Positions 16,981 to 24,998 of a stretch of DNA of 24,998 nucleotides are shown here, one piece after another. Position numbers and translations under genes: made by a program. Within the stretch, counting starts at the first letter, position 1. Every line of letters begins with the position of its first letter. Source of the stretch: Baffinella frigidus (lineage: Eukaryota > Cryptophyceae > Cryptomonadales > Baffinellaceae); the NCBI GenBank assembly GCA_026770585.1, contig MU648100.1:1-24998 (forward strand), in the 5' to 3' direction. Below the pieces are notes generated by a model. It made no database searches and was not told the origin of the DNA. It worked only from the letters and a program-made list of their open reading frames with translations.

Positions 16981-19900
16981 TCATGCTGGAGTCGGTGCAG
17001 TCCACGCTGCGCGAGAGAACGTGGAGTGCAAAGGTTCAGCAGTCCAAGGTTCAGCCGGGGGCAGGACGGGAGTGGCGTGAGGCTCCTGTCTGTCCCGACG
17101 GAGGGAGTCTCGAGAGACGTCGAAGGATGCGCTGGCCATTTGAGACAGAGTGGTCCAGTCACCTGAGACTGAAGGAAGAGGATCACCTCCGGGTGGCTCG
17201 GAAACTTTCTCAGGTTTCACTGCGGATCGTGAGGCCCGGTCTTGGAACGTAGAGGGGGGCATAGTCATCTCGTCTGATTCGTAGGTGGAACCAGCGATGG
17301 CCACGGGAGACCCCAGGAATTCGCGAGCAGTATGTGCAGAAGTCTCGTGCGAAAGGTCGGATACCACGGGTGCGACGAGGTTGACAGCAGAAGAAGTGCT
17401 CATCACCGGCAAAGCTTCCGAGGGTGTGAGAGAAGGACGCGTGGGGGACGCAGCCGTACCCGCGAGGCCCTGGTGGGAATGTTCAACCGCAGGTGACAGG
17501 TCACCCGAAACAGAAGAAAGTTCCGGTGCCCGCTTTGCCGGAGGACCCGAGGCGGAGGAGCGACCGTCGGGGTGGGTGATGAACCGGGGCACTGCGGAAG
17601 GGGGGACAACCCGCGTGTCTGTAGGCCGGACTGACGAGGGAGCGGCTTCATCGGGCGGTTGTGCCCCAAGGTTCGTCACCAGAGGCGCCCGAGCGTCCAA
17701 AGACTGTGAGCGACCGCGTGAGGCGGAGCGGGTACGGGCCCCGGCCTGGTACGCCACGGGAGTGGTGACGACGCCGACGCGTAGGGTCGGGGTTGGGCGA
17801 GCAGAATGCGCCAGAGACACGCACAGGGACAGCAGCCGTGCCTTTGCGGAGGCTGCGGTGCCGGTCTTTCGGAGGCGAGGAAGGGGGCGGACGGTTCGGT
17901 AGACAGGGTCGAACCGAGAAGCCCCTGTTGGCACCATCCTCCGGGAGGCACGGATCCTGCACCGATCATGCTGTCCAGGGCGGCGGCTCACCACGCGCCA
18001 ACGAAGGGCAGGCGGGAGAGTCACCCGCAGTGCAACAGTTGAGTCGTGAGTGGAACGTCCGGAAGGGGGATCCCGAGCGGTTGGGACAGCTTGACCCCCT
18101 TTCGTTTCGGAACGGACTGAAGCAGTGAAGGAGCTCGCGGATGCGGTGTCAGACAGAGATTGGGATCGACGATCCGAGCGTGCTGCGTGTCGCACTGCCG
18201 CAGGGTGAGCGTCGGCAAAGGCGCGGTGGAAAACAAGGTCGACGCAAGTGTTCCGGGGTAGGCCACGATCTTCAATGACGACGACGTCGATGTGGAGCCA
18301 CTCAGGCGGCGCGTCGAGTGATCCAAAGTTGAGCTGCACCCGAGCCCCTCCCAGGGCCCACCAGAGAGTATGGTGAGGGTGCAAGCTGAGGAGGTGAAGG
18401 CCGCCCGGGCTGCGGTACAGCTCACAGACCTGTCCGGCGCGTGAAGCATCGAGGGCGGACACGTCGATGCCGTGCCGCACGGCGCAGGATCGTGACATCA
18501 TTGGACAAGACGCCTGCAGGTCCACAAAGGCGACGACACTGGGTGAACGTTCCAAGTCGAGGGACGGTCTAGGACTGGAAGGTAAGGGTCGGCCTGCCAC
18601 CTCGACGCGCACTGCAGGGGAGGAAAACCGCTGGGACAGTGACGAACAAGCACTGTTGACTGGCACAGTGGGGGCGTGCGGACTGTGAACAGCCTCTTTG
18701 TCGGAGGAGGAGTCGAAGTCTGGCCTTGGGTCAAGCGCAGGCAGGTGCCGGTGGTCGACGATGTGGACCAAGTTGAACAGCAGCCAGCGGGGAATCTCAT
18801 CGTCGTCGCCCAGCTGACGGCGGACCCAATGTGTCATGTCTCGCTGGGAGAGGTTTGCCAATTGCAGGATGTGATCCCCCACCGTGTGATTCAAGGTTGC
18901 GTAGCTGAGGCGCGAATCTTTCGGCAAGAAGTTGGCCACACCCGGTGGCAGCGGCGTGGACTGTCCCGCTGACAGGGGCAGGTTGAGGTATAATCCCTGT
19001 GGACCGGTCGCGGTATGCTCTGTGAGGCTGAAAGGCTGGCAGTTGAGGGACAACGTCGGAGGTGTGGTGTTGCCGCAAAGGATCGCGTCTTTCGTTAGGG
19101 CGTGCATGACGCACAACACATTTTCCGGGAAGAAGTGCCCTGGACTGAAGCGCACGAGCAGAGACCACGACGTGGTGTCGAAGGTGGGCAGCGTCAGGAG
19201 CCCCCAGTAAATACCTTTCTCCAGTTCAGGCAGTGCAAGATTAGCTTGTTCCAGCTGCCGTCGGGGGATGACTTCGACGAAGTCGGCGCAATCACCATTG
19301 AGGCACGACAGTCCGACAGCGTCTGTGCGGAGGCGGATTCGTGGTAAAAATGGCCGAACAGGGCGCGCACCGCGCAGTCCTGCAAAACGATCTATCTCGG
19401 AAGTAGAGCGTTGTGGGGGGGTACAGCCTCTACTGGGCGCGCGCGGGTGTGTGCGTGGGCTGTCACGGGAACGTGTAACAGAAGCCGGTGAGCTCCGTGG
19501 AGGAGGATCATATGGGCCTGCAGCTCGCCAAGGCGCAGGGCCGGTCAGATCGGCAGGCCGGGTGAGGTCGTGAGAAGCTGATGTGACACACGGACTCGGG
19601 GACACCCATCTCGAACGTCGTACATGGACAGAACGACGTGGAGGAGGGGGTCCCGGAGGAGGTGACGCGGTTCCGGCGCGATGAGGGGATTCCGAGGCTT
19701 CTCGCTGGAAGGTGCGCTCGTTGGCCGGGAGGTTGCCGACGTGCCGGGCCCGGGTCAGATCGTGTCGGTTCCGTGGCGTCCTTGGTGAAATAGCGAAAGA
19801 GGCGATGAGCCGGTCCTCAGTACGGGCCAAGTGCCTGTGGATATTGTGGAATTCATCGTCGTGAAGGCGGGTCACCCCGAGGTGGTGACGCCATTGAAGA

Positions 19901-21897
19901 TGGTTGCCGCCAGCTGGGGGAGCCACGGCGGATCCACGAAACCCCCGGGTGGCGCGGCGTTTGCCCCTGTGACGTGAGACCGTCGGTAGGGCGGCAGACC
20001 GTTGCCACCCCATGAAGAGGATGAAGACACAAACGGTAAGTGCAGCGACGATCAACCAAGGGGTGAAGGCCAGCTCTGGAGCGGCCAGATCAACAGGAGA
20101 CGCGTCCGACAGGGGAAGCAGGCTGAGCGCTGCCAGGGAGCCGGACAGGATCGGATTGGAAGCCCGAAGGGCCGGAGCACAGTCGGCAGGTGAGGAAACC
20201 TCTGAGTGTGGGTTGCACGAACCAGGCCACACCATATCGAAGCAGGTGCCGGGCAACAGGGTCCGATCTTCGAAGACGAGCACGTTCACGGTGAACCAGA
20301 TGGGAGGCTGGTTGCACGGCGTAAGACTTACACGGATGTAGGGCATTTTCAAGGCCCAGTACACCGTATAATGCTGATCGTCGCTGAGGTTGTAGGGCCC
20401 GCCTGGGGATCGAAGGAGCTCAAAAATGCGGGCGGGTTGAGCCTCTCGGAGGTCGGCTAGCAATTCGACTTCCCCGAAGAGAGAGATCGCGTAGGACCGG
20501 GACATCAGCGGGAATGAAGCGAGAGGATCCATCCGGGATTGTACAATTTCGCCGCCGGCGAAGTCAAGGCCCATGGATGCCACCCGAATACTGGCCACAT
20601 CGCCTCCGTGTGCCTGGGAGAGAGAAGTCGCGACCTGCACGCGGTGATGCATGCGGCGTGGTGTTGCATCGTCGACGGGCGACGGAAGTACTTCCCTGCT
20701 GGAATAGAGGCAAACCCGAGGTGCCTCATGGTGGTACTTCACATGGCAAAGGTTGATCAGCAGCCAAGGCGGGATCCGTCCCGAGGGCAGGATGTAAGAC
20801 CGGACCCAAGCCGCCATGACATGGGGTTCGATGCCAGCTTTCCGCAGGACGGTGTCACGCTCCTGGACATGAAGCGGGTTTGTTGATGAAAGGTAATGCC
20901 CGTCCGGAAGAAAGTCTACCGCAGGTGGCAGTCTGGCAGCAGAGAGGACTTTCACCAAGGGTAGGTGCAAGAACAGGCTTGGCCGCCCCCCCGAGTCAGA
21001 CGGGATCACGTCGAGGACGTAAACCTCATTGTGGATCGTGATTGTCGGGGGGGGAACCGTCAAGCACACGAACACGTCACAACTGGTTGTCTCGTACATG
21101 CACAGGACGTTTTCCTCGAAGATGGAATCGAACGAGAAGATCACTGGCAGAAACCAGAACGAGGTGGGCGTCAATCGCAGGCGAAAAGTGGCCCAGTCGA
21201 GGTCCTCGGAAAGTGGAGGCAACCCCAATTGCGCGGGCTCGGGTGGTTCCAGGACGCGCACGATGTCCTCACAATCGGCGTTGAGGTGTGAGTGTTCGTG
21301 GAGGTCGTAAGAGAGTCTGATCCGAGGGGTTTTATCCGCGGCAAAGAGATCGACCCAAGTGTCGCTGTAATCCTCGCTGCTGTGATAGCCATGCGGATCC
21401 GTGTCCATGGAACCGTCGAGGTCGGAATCGGCGGCAGCCGCGACAATGTCAGAAGAAGCCGTGAAGCGGTTGTCTTGCCCATGGATCATGACCATCATCA
21501 AGAGGCTCAAAGTGGCGAAGATTGCAACAACGGTAAGCCAAGGTGGAGCGAGGGCGAAGGCCGAAGCGTGAGCCCCCACGTGGACCGGCAGGGCGCAAGT
21601 ATGTGGAAGCATGCTGAGAGCAGCCAAGGGTGCCGACAGAGAGCCGACCACGTCGCGACGGTTGGAAGCCCCGGAGCGGGAAAACAGCTCGCCCCTGTGA
21701 ACCCCGCCCCGAGACGCAGAGGCCCCGTGGGTGGTCGCGTCAGCAGGTGTCGACCCAGGGCCTGTGGACGGGCCCAGAGCAAGGCGTGATGAAATAGGGC
21801 CGTGTGAGCGTCCTTGGGCAGGGAGCTGGGGACGACGATGTTCTGAAGGCAGAAACATTCTGGGGCAACGACAGGGGCCTGGGTCGAGACCATGCAC
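16981..21897 (-). CDS. Large repeated membrane protein with protease-like domains, upstream of gag (unknown family)
   Basis: The frame begins with GTG (no ATG) and continues the register of the 614-codon ORF upstream, separated by a TAA at 21919-21921. Residues: TM1 118-138 (WLTVVAIFATLSLLMMVMI); N-domain copy 1 about 191-390 (PRIRLSYDL, ENVLCMYE, PPWLLINLCHV); protease-like copy 1 about 456-558 (DPLASFPLMSRSYA ... VLVFEDR ... TCFDMVWPG); TM2 611-630 (FTPWLIVAALTVCVFILFMG is 611-630); a Pro/Arg/Ser linker; N-domain copy 2 about 852-1050 (PRIRLRTDA, ENVLCVMH, PRWLLFNLVHI); protease-like copy 2 about 1123-1226 (VDLQASCPMMSRSCA ... VVVIEDR ... TCVDLVFHRAF); and a disordered Ser/Pro/Arg tail to 1638. 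The two halves are clear paralogues, including GSLxALSxLP before each TM. I do not recognise the family; it ends at a TGA just before gag. Confidence 0.7.
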   Translation of the reverse strand: MHGLDPGPCRCPRMFLPSEHRRPQLPAQGRSHGPISSRLALGPSTGPGSTPADATTHGASASRGGVHRGELFSRSGASNRRDVVGSLSAPLAALSMLPHTCALPVHVGAHASAFALAPPWLTVVAIFATLSLLMMVMIHGQDNRFTASSDIVAAAADSDLDGSMDTDPHGYHSSEDYSDTWVDLFAADKTPRIRLSYDLHEHSHLNADCEDIVRVLEPPEPAQLGLPPLSEDLDWATFRLRLTPTSFWFLPVIFSFDSIFEENVLCMYETTSCDVFVCLTVPPPTITIHNEVYVLDVIPSDSGGRPSLFLHLPLVKVLSAARLPPAVDFLPDGHYLSSTNPLHVQERDTVLRKAGIEPHVMAAWVRSYILPSGRIPPWLLINLCHVKYHHEAPRVCLYSSREVLPSPVDDATPRRMHHRVQVATSLSQAHGGDVASIRVASMGLDFAGGEIVQSRMDPLASFPLMSRSYAISLFGEVELLADLREAQPARIFELLRSPGGPYNLSDDQHYTVYWALKMPYIRVSLTPCNQPPIWFTVNVLVFEDRTLLPGTCFDMVWPGSCNPHSEVSSPADCAPALRASNPILSGSLAALSLLPLSDASPVDLAAPELAFTPWLIVAALTVCVFILFMGWQRSAALPTVSRHRGKRRATRGFRGSAVAPPAGGNHLQWRHHLGVTRLHDDEFHNIHRHLARTEDRLIASFAISPRTPRNRHDLTRARHVGNLPANERTFQREASESPHRAGTASPPPGPPPPRRSVHVRRSRWVSPSPCVTSASHDLTRPADLTGPAPWRAAGPYDPPPRSSPASVTRSRDSPRTHPRAPSRGCTPPQRSTSEIDRFAGLRGARPVRPFLPRIRLRTDAVGLSCLNGDCADFVEVIPRRQLEQANLALPELEKGIYWGLLTLPTFDTTSWSLLVRFSPGHFFPENVLCVMHALTKDAILCGNTTPPTLSLNCQPFSLTEHTATGPQGLYLNLPLSAGQSTPLPPGVANFLPKDSRLSYATLNHTVGDHILQLANLSQRDMTHWVRRQLGDDDEIPRWLLFNLVHIVDHRHLPALDPRPDFDSSSDKEAVHSPHAPTVPVNSACSSLSQRFSSPAVRVEVAGRPLPSSPRPSLDLERSPSVVAFVDLQASCPMMSRSCAVRHGIDVSALDASRAGQVCELYRSPGGLHLLSLHPHHTLWWALGGARVQLNFGSLDAPPEWLHIDVVVIEDRGLPRNTCVDLVFHRAFADAHPAAVRHAARSDRRSQSLSDTASASSFTASVRSETKGGQAVPTARDPPSGRSTHDSTVALRVTLPPALRWRVVSRRPGQHDRCRIRASRRMVPTGASRFDPVYRTVRPLPRLRKTGTAASAKARLLSLCVSLAHSARPTPTLRVGVVTTPVAYQAGARTRSASRGRSQSLDARAPLVTNLGAQPPDEAAPSSVRPTDTRVVPPSAVPRFITHPDGRSSASGPPAKRAPELSSVSGDLSPAVEHSHQGLAGTAASPTRPSLTPSEALPVMSTSSAVNLVAPVVSDLSHETSAHTAREFLGSPVAIAGSTYESDEMTMPPSTFQDRASRSAVKPEKVSEPPGGDPLPSVSGDWTTLSQMASASFDVSRDSLRRDRQEPHATPVLPPAEPWTAEPLHSTFSRAAWTAPTPA
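18220..21546 (-). repeat. Internal protein duplication (module copies 1 and 2)
   Basis: Copy 1 spans TM1 (21484-21546), N-domain (20728-21327) and protease-like domain (20224-20532). Copy 2 spans TM2 (20008-20067), N-domain (18748-19344) and protease-like domain (18220-18531). Similarity is easy to see in protein but weak in DNA, so the duplication is old. The spacing differs mainly because copy 2 has a longer Pro/Arg/Ser linker between TM2 and its N-domain. Confidence 0.7.
21777..21863 (-). pseudogene. Out-of-frame end of module copy 0
   Basis: In the register two away from the main frames, residues PECFCLQNIVVPSSLPKDAH then FHHALL match the end of the protease-like domains of the other copies (PPEWLHIDVVVIED, TCVDLVFHRAF; PPIWFTVNVLVFED, TCFDMVWPG). 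The main frame resumes the shared pre-TM segment (ASNRRDVVGSLSAPLAALSML) at about 21660. So copy 0 has two compensating frame changes around the TAA at 21919-21921, which marks this stretch as mutated, or as spliced or recoded. Confidence 0.5.
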
Positions 21898-21918
21898 CGG
21901 AAACGCTCCGGAACAGCG

Positions 21919-23763
21919 TTACGATGACCACGTTTCACCTCCAAACGTGCAACACGCTGATAACCCTAAACCCAAAACCCCAAGTTCCACAGTTCCCACG
22001 ATGGGCAAGGACACCGAGACGCCGGTCGGAAAGGACCAGGTTTCGGTTATCAAGAACTTCAGGGTGGGCCCGGTGTTAGGTGGAAGGTGAATCTCATGGG
22101 CGGCCTGCCGTGAGATGTAGGCGTATCCGGCGTGTCCAGAGAAGGCCGCATCGATCAACTCGTTGGACCCCGTAGTGGGGTTGGTGATCGTGACCCGTTC
22201 CGTTCGGATGCGAGGTTCCGAAATGGACGGCAGGGTGTCTTCACCACGATCCCGTTGGTCGATGCTGAGAAGGCCACATTGTTGAGCGCGGCGGACGTCG
22301 AAGGCGGCAGGAGCAGGACGAAAGTGGGAGACGTTCGTGACCGACCATTTACGAAGTTCGTTGTCATCTGTGGGGACGTCGGGGAGGACACACTCTTCCG
22401 CGTACAACTGGTAGGCCAGCGTTGTTGTCGGATCGATTGGACGAACGGCTGGCTGTTCCAGGAATCCGGATAGAATAGGATACTTGGTCACGCCGGTGGT
22501 GGCCTCAGTGTGAGGCTGCAGAAACGCCAAGACTTCGGTAGAACCAACGTCGGAGGCGAAGGAGCGGATCTGCAGTTCAGGAGGCAGGTCCGTCACAGCG
22601 ATGGGTAACGGACGGAGTCCCCATGAGCCGACGGTCGGGCGGGGTACCGCCGCGATGACGGGCTGGTCGACGATGGTGGTGAGTGGCAGACCCTTTTTGA
22701 GGCGCAATATGAGAGTGAACGGCACCTGATCGAGGCCAACATCGAGTCCGGCCAGCCACACTCGGTCACAGTGAAGGACCCGATATTGGATGCCGGACGG
22801 GCCGCAAAGGCAAGCCTCAGTGCGACGAAGCCACCAATGGCTAGAGATAACGAAGTGTGACCAGACAATCACGTTGTCGGAGTACGACTCGCAGAACCAA
22901 ACGCCGTGAATGATACAAGGTTCGTCGTTGATCATGATGGTCACGTACCCAGGGATCTCCCGCAAGTGATAAGGCTTGTCATCTTTAGGTGCCACCATAC
23001 CCATATAGGCGGCCTGAGGACCGTTATAGGGGATAAAGCCGGTGGGGTTCTTGATGCACGAGTTGTCACGGCTGTGGTTCTTTGTGAAAACGTAAATTTC
23101 GTTCCCGAAGCCGCGGTCCTGTGCTTGCCGGTGCAGGGCGTGTTCGCGGGCCACGCGGTGATCCTCGAAGATGTTGAGCTCGGCGGCAGTGTAGGGGGCA
23201 CGTGAGTAGTCACGGGGGACAACCGCGTTGCCGTCGGGGTCGAGGGTGCCCGGCGGTATGCCGTCCCTCAAGAGGAGCAGGCGCAGTCTCCCGTTACAAT
23301 TTGGAGAAGTGCCAGGGCTGCGGCCCTCAGAGCCGATCAGTTCGAGGTATGTGTCGACCCATTGCTCACTGCTGAGCAGCATGTGCTGTTGGGGTGAGTC
23401 TCGGACGCTCCAACAGCGAAAGACCGCGGTGACGGCCGCGAGTTGATCTGACGTTCCGAGCCGTCGATTGCAGTGGCCGAGGTCGTGGATGACACGGTGA
23501 ACGGCCAGGAGGACGGACGGGTCTGTCATGTTGATTTGAGGGTCACAGGGTTGCAGGAAGATCAAATCTTCAAGCTCGGGAAGTGTACAATGGTCATCCC
23601 CCGCTATGCCGGGGAGTTTGGTGACCCATTTCCACTTTTGGCCGTTGATAAACATCCAGTAGTCGAACGGGATGATGCCCGTAGCTGGGTCTCGTCCGTA
23701 CAGGATGTTCCAACGACCCCCACGATGTCCTTCGGACAGGACAGGGGGTTCCGTGCCGAACAT
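21919..23763 (-). CDS. First upstream ORF of the retroelement, module copy 0 (unknown family)
   Basis: ATG at 23763; the frame is open further up to a TAG at about 23943, so an earlier start is possible. Residues 1-270 have no motif I know (FDYWMFINGQKWKWV, LRLLLLRDGIPPGTLDPDG, a Cys/Trp-rich segment about 280-335). From about 345 it follows the plan of the modules downstream: KGLPLTTIVDQPVIAAVP and LPPELQIRSF match TPPTLSLN and LPPGVANFLP; RKWSVTNVSHF matches PRWLLFNLVHI; then LIDAAFSGHAGYAYISRQAA (from 536) matches the protease-like active-site region, with D538 followed by Ala-Ala. The segment IHGVWFCESYSDNV (285-298) with HCDRVWLAGLDV (331-342) faintly recalls a Copia-type protease with its active-site Asp changed to Glu; this is a weak impression. 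Ends in a TAA after TWSS. Confidence 0.62.
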   Translation of the reverse strand: MFGTEPPVLSEGHRGGRWNILYGRDPATGIIPFDYWMFINGQKWKWVTKLPGIAGDDHCTLPELEDLIFLQPCDPQINMTDPSVLLAVHRVIHDLGHCNRRLGTSDQLAAVTAVFRCWSVRDSPQQHMLLSSEQWVDTYLELIGSEGRSPGTSPNCNGRLRLLLLRDGIPPGTLDPDGNAVVPRDYSRAPYTAAELNIFEDHRVAREHALHRQAQDRGFGNEIYVFTKNHSRDNSCIKNPTGFIPYNGPQAAYMGMVAPKDDKPYHLREIPGYVTIMINDEPCIIHGVWFCESYSDNVIVWSHFVISSHWWLRRTEACLCGPSGIQYRVLHCDRVWLAGLDVGLDQVPFTLILRLKKGLPLTTIVDQPVIAAVPRPTVGSWGLRPLPIAVTDLPPELQIRSFASDVGSTEVLAFLQPHTEATTGVTKYPILSGFLEQPAVRPIDPTTTLAYQLYAEECVLPDVPTDDNELRKWSVTNVSHFRPAPAAFDVRRAQQCGLLSIDQRDRGEDTLPSISEPRIRTERVTITNPTTGSNELIDAAFSGHAGYAYISRQAAHEIHLPPNTGPTLKFLITETWSFPTGVSVSLPIVGTVELGVLGLGLSACCTFGGETWSS

Positions 23764-24264
23764 CTTGGCACAACGAAGGTATGGGTTCGTCCGCTGCAGT
23801 TCGCTTTTCTCAGGCTGTGGGGGGACTGTTGGCCTTTTGAGAGGCGGAATCCAGAGGGGAACGCACCACGCGCGCGACAGACACGTTGAACATCCCCGGC
23901 AGGGCGACCGAACAGCGGTTTCCTCAGGTGTGTGATCCTGCCACTATTTTGAGCTGCGACGGTGGGACCTGCTTCGCTGCCCCCAGAACAGCGCCACCGC
24001 ACCCGCAAGCCTGCTCATCAGCTCTCAGCGCATGCCCCGTTGTACCTGCCTGCACGCGCTGCCACCCGCTGGCGCGCCCCCCTGAATCCCCCGTACCGAC
24101 ACCCTGCCACACCTGCCAAGGGGCGCGGAGCAGAAATGCCCCGTGCCCACAACCACGAGGGGATTGCGCACGGACCAAAAGCGTACACAGCTGAAAACAC
24201 GCACCGCCCGCCGACAGCGCCACAACTGCGCAACGATCCTACCCACTAACCGCCCTCCCCCAAA
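23764..24264. other. Upstream flank of the retroelement, no gene seen
   Basis: On the minus strand the frame of the 614-codon ORF stays open to about 23941 and includes a small Cys cluster (CRGCSTC), so part of this may be coding if translation starts at a non-ATG codon or after splicing. Beyond that, frames are short and Pro/Ala/Arg-rich. I looked for direct repeats with 5000-8270 that might be LTRs and saw none. Confidence 0.4.
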
Positions 24265-24269
24265 ATGTC

Positions 24270-24661
24270 CCCAAAGGACAGATCCCCCTCGGGGACTAAG
24301 CCTTACAAAATCCCAAAGGACAGTTCCCCCTCGGGGACCAAGCCTTACAAAATCCCAAAGGACAGATCCCCAAAAGGGACTAAGCCTTACAAAACCCAAA
24401 AGGACAGATCCCCAAAAGGGACCAAGCCTTACAAAATCCCAAAGGATAGATCCCTCAAAGGGATTAAACCTGACAAAATCCCAAAGAACAATTCCCCCAA
24501 AGGGAATAAGCTCCAACAAATCCCAAACAACACCTTCCCCTCGGGGACTATGCCTGACCAAAACCCAAATGACACATCCCCCAAAGGGACTACACCTTAA
24601 AACAACCAAAATAATACATTCCCCTCGGGGAATATACCTTGCCAAACCCAAAAGGACAGCC
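24270..24661. repeat. 42-bp hairpin satellite, about ten units
   Basis: Units start with CCCAAAGGACAG-like words at 24270, 24312, 24354, about 24395, 24438, 24480, 24522, 24564, about 24606 and 24647. Each carries a short inverted repeat whose arms vary together: TCCCC/GGGGA, ATCCCT/AGGGAT, ATTCCC/GGGAAT. Loops alternate between CTC(G) and CAAA types. Because 42 is a multiple of three, a 111-codon plus-strand frame of 14-residue repeats (KDRSPKGTKPYKIP-like) is open; I regard it as a by-product, although a repeat protein cannot be excluded. Confidence 0.8.
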
Positions 24662-24998
24662 CGCCCCCCGAAACCATATCAACACACATCTCAAATGGAA
24701 GCAGCACGTGGGAGAATATGCCACCCCCCCCCCAAGGGCTCATCGCCCCCAACCCCCCCCCTTCCTCTGACATTTTCCATACCAATATACCCCACACGCA
24801 TAATACGCAAATCCATTGGGATGAAACCAACGTGGCCACACGCACAGGTGCGGGAGTGGAGATGCCTCTGCGGCATCAAAATCGCATTAACATCACCAAC
24901 CTCCGACATGGATTCACCCTACACTCCTCCCCCTGAAGACCCCAGGCAAGGACCTTCCCCCCAAACCTCTCACCAAAATAAAATCCACCTCCAAATTA
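24662..24998. other. C/A-rich non-coding end of window
   Basis: Plus strand is poor in G and T, with long C-runs (24722-24732 and 24755-24768) and AATAAA at about 24976. No gene-like frame. It may continue the leader or LTR of the minus-strand element, but no LTR end is recognisable. Confidence 0.4.

Noticed and set aside
21963-21981. CCCTAAACCC, resembling the plant/algal-type telomere repeat
   Set aside because: Only about one and a half units, inside the coding frame of the 614-codon ORF; too short to be an interstitial telomere.
24265-24600. A 111-codon repeat protein
   Set aside because: The frame is open because the satellite unit is 42 bp; variation preserves the DNA hairpins rather than the amino acids. 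Kept only as a remote possibility.

Overview
The window looks like a patchwork of eukaryotic repetitive DNA. Bases 1 to about 1650 are strikingly AT-rich and hold the 3' part of a tail-fibre-like structural gene of the kind found in large DNA viruses of algae and protists (GxVGIGT and KLDVSG repeats, then a conserved C-terminal region). The rest is GC-rich and dominated by one very large Ty3/Gypsy retroelement (Metaviridae, chromovirus-like) on the minus strand. The host is probably a fungus or a protist. I cannot name it, and the sharp composition step near 1650 means that an assembly chimera must be considered.

Layout. (1) 1-1650 (+): viral-like gene, open at the left edge, broken by a frameshift near 975 and an in-frame TGA at 1401. 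(2) 1650-1839 (+): C-terminal scrap of a module that also occurs in the minus-strand element, in the opposite orientation. (3) 1840-5548: no convincing long gene; it holds hairpin repeats, a TATA box, a possible intron end followed by a 52-codon ORF, and a ~40-bp minisatellite. (4) 5549-6181 and 7565-8056 (+): two orphan ORFs separated by a hairpin-rich non-coding stretch. (5) 8272-23763 (-): the retroelement. Read 5'->3' on the minus strand it runs: ORF of 614 codons; 1638-codon frame; gag part 1 (coiled coil); gag part 2 (capsid-position); gag part 3 (zinc-finger nucleocapsid); pol of 1824 codons (protease, RT, RNase H, long linker, integrase, chromodomain). (6) 23764-24998: non-coding, C/A-rich on the plus strand, with a 42-bp hairpin satellite.

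The unusual part is upstream of gag. The 614 and 1638 frames carry three tandem copies of a roughly 400-500 residue module. Each ends in a domain that resembles a retroviral-type aspartic protease with a damaged active site (Asp kept, the following Thr/Ser-Gly lost). Two of the three copies are followed by a similar proline-rich stretch and a transmembrane segment. I do not recognise this protein. It sits where no standard Ty3/Gypsy gene sits, and a fourth copy lies at 1650, so it is the best candidate here for something undescribed.

Expression appears to need recoding or the copy is decayed. The frames are separated by in-frame stops (TAA 21919-21921, TGA 16981-16983, TGA 14709-14711), a possible +1 shift at 16017-16020, and a good -1 slippery site just before the gag stop at 13773, followed by two perfect hairpins. 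Most of the long frames do not begin with ATG; only the 614-codon ORF (23763) and an internal gag ATG (16824) do. I could not find LTRs, a primer-binding site or target-site duplications, so the element's limits are unknown.
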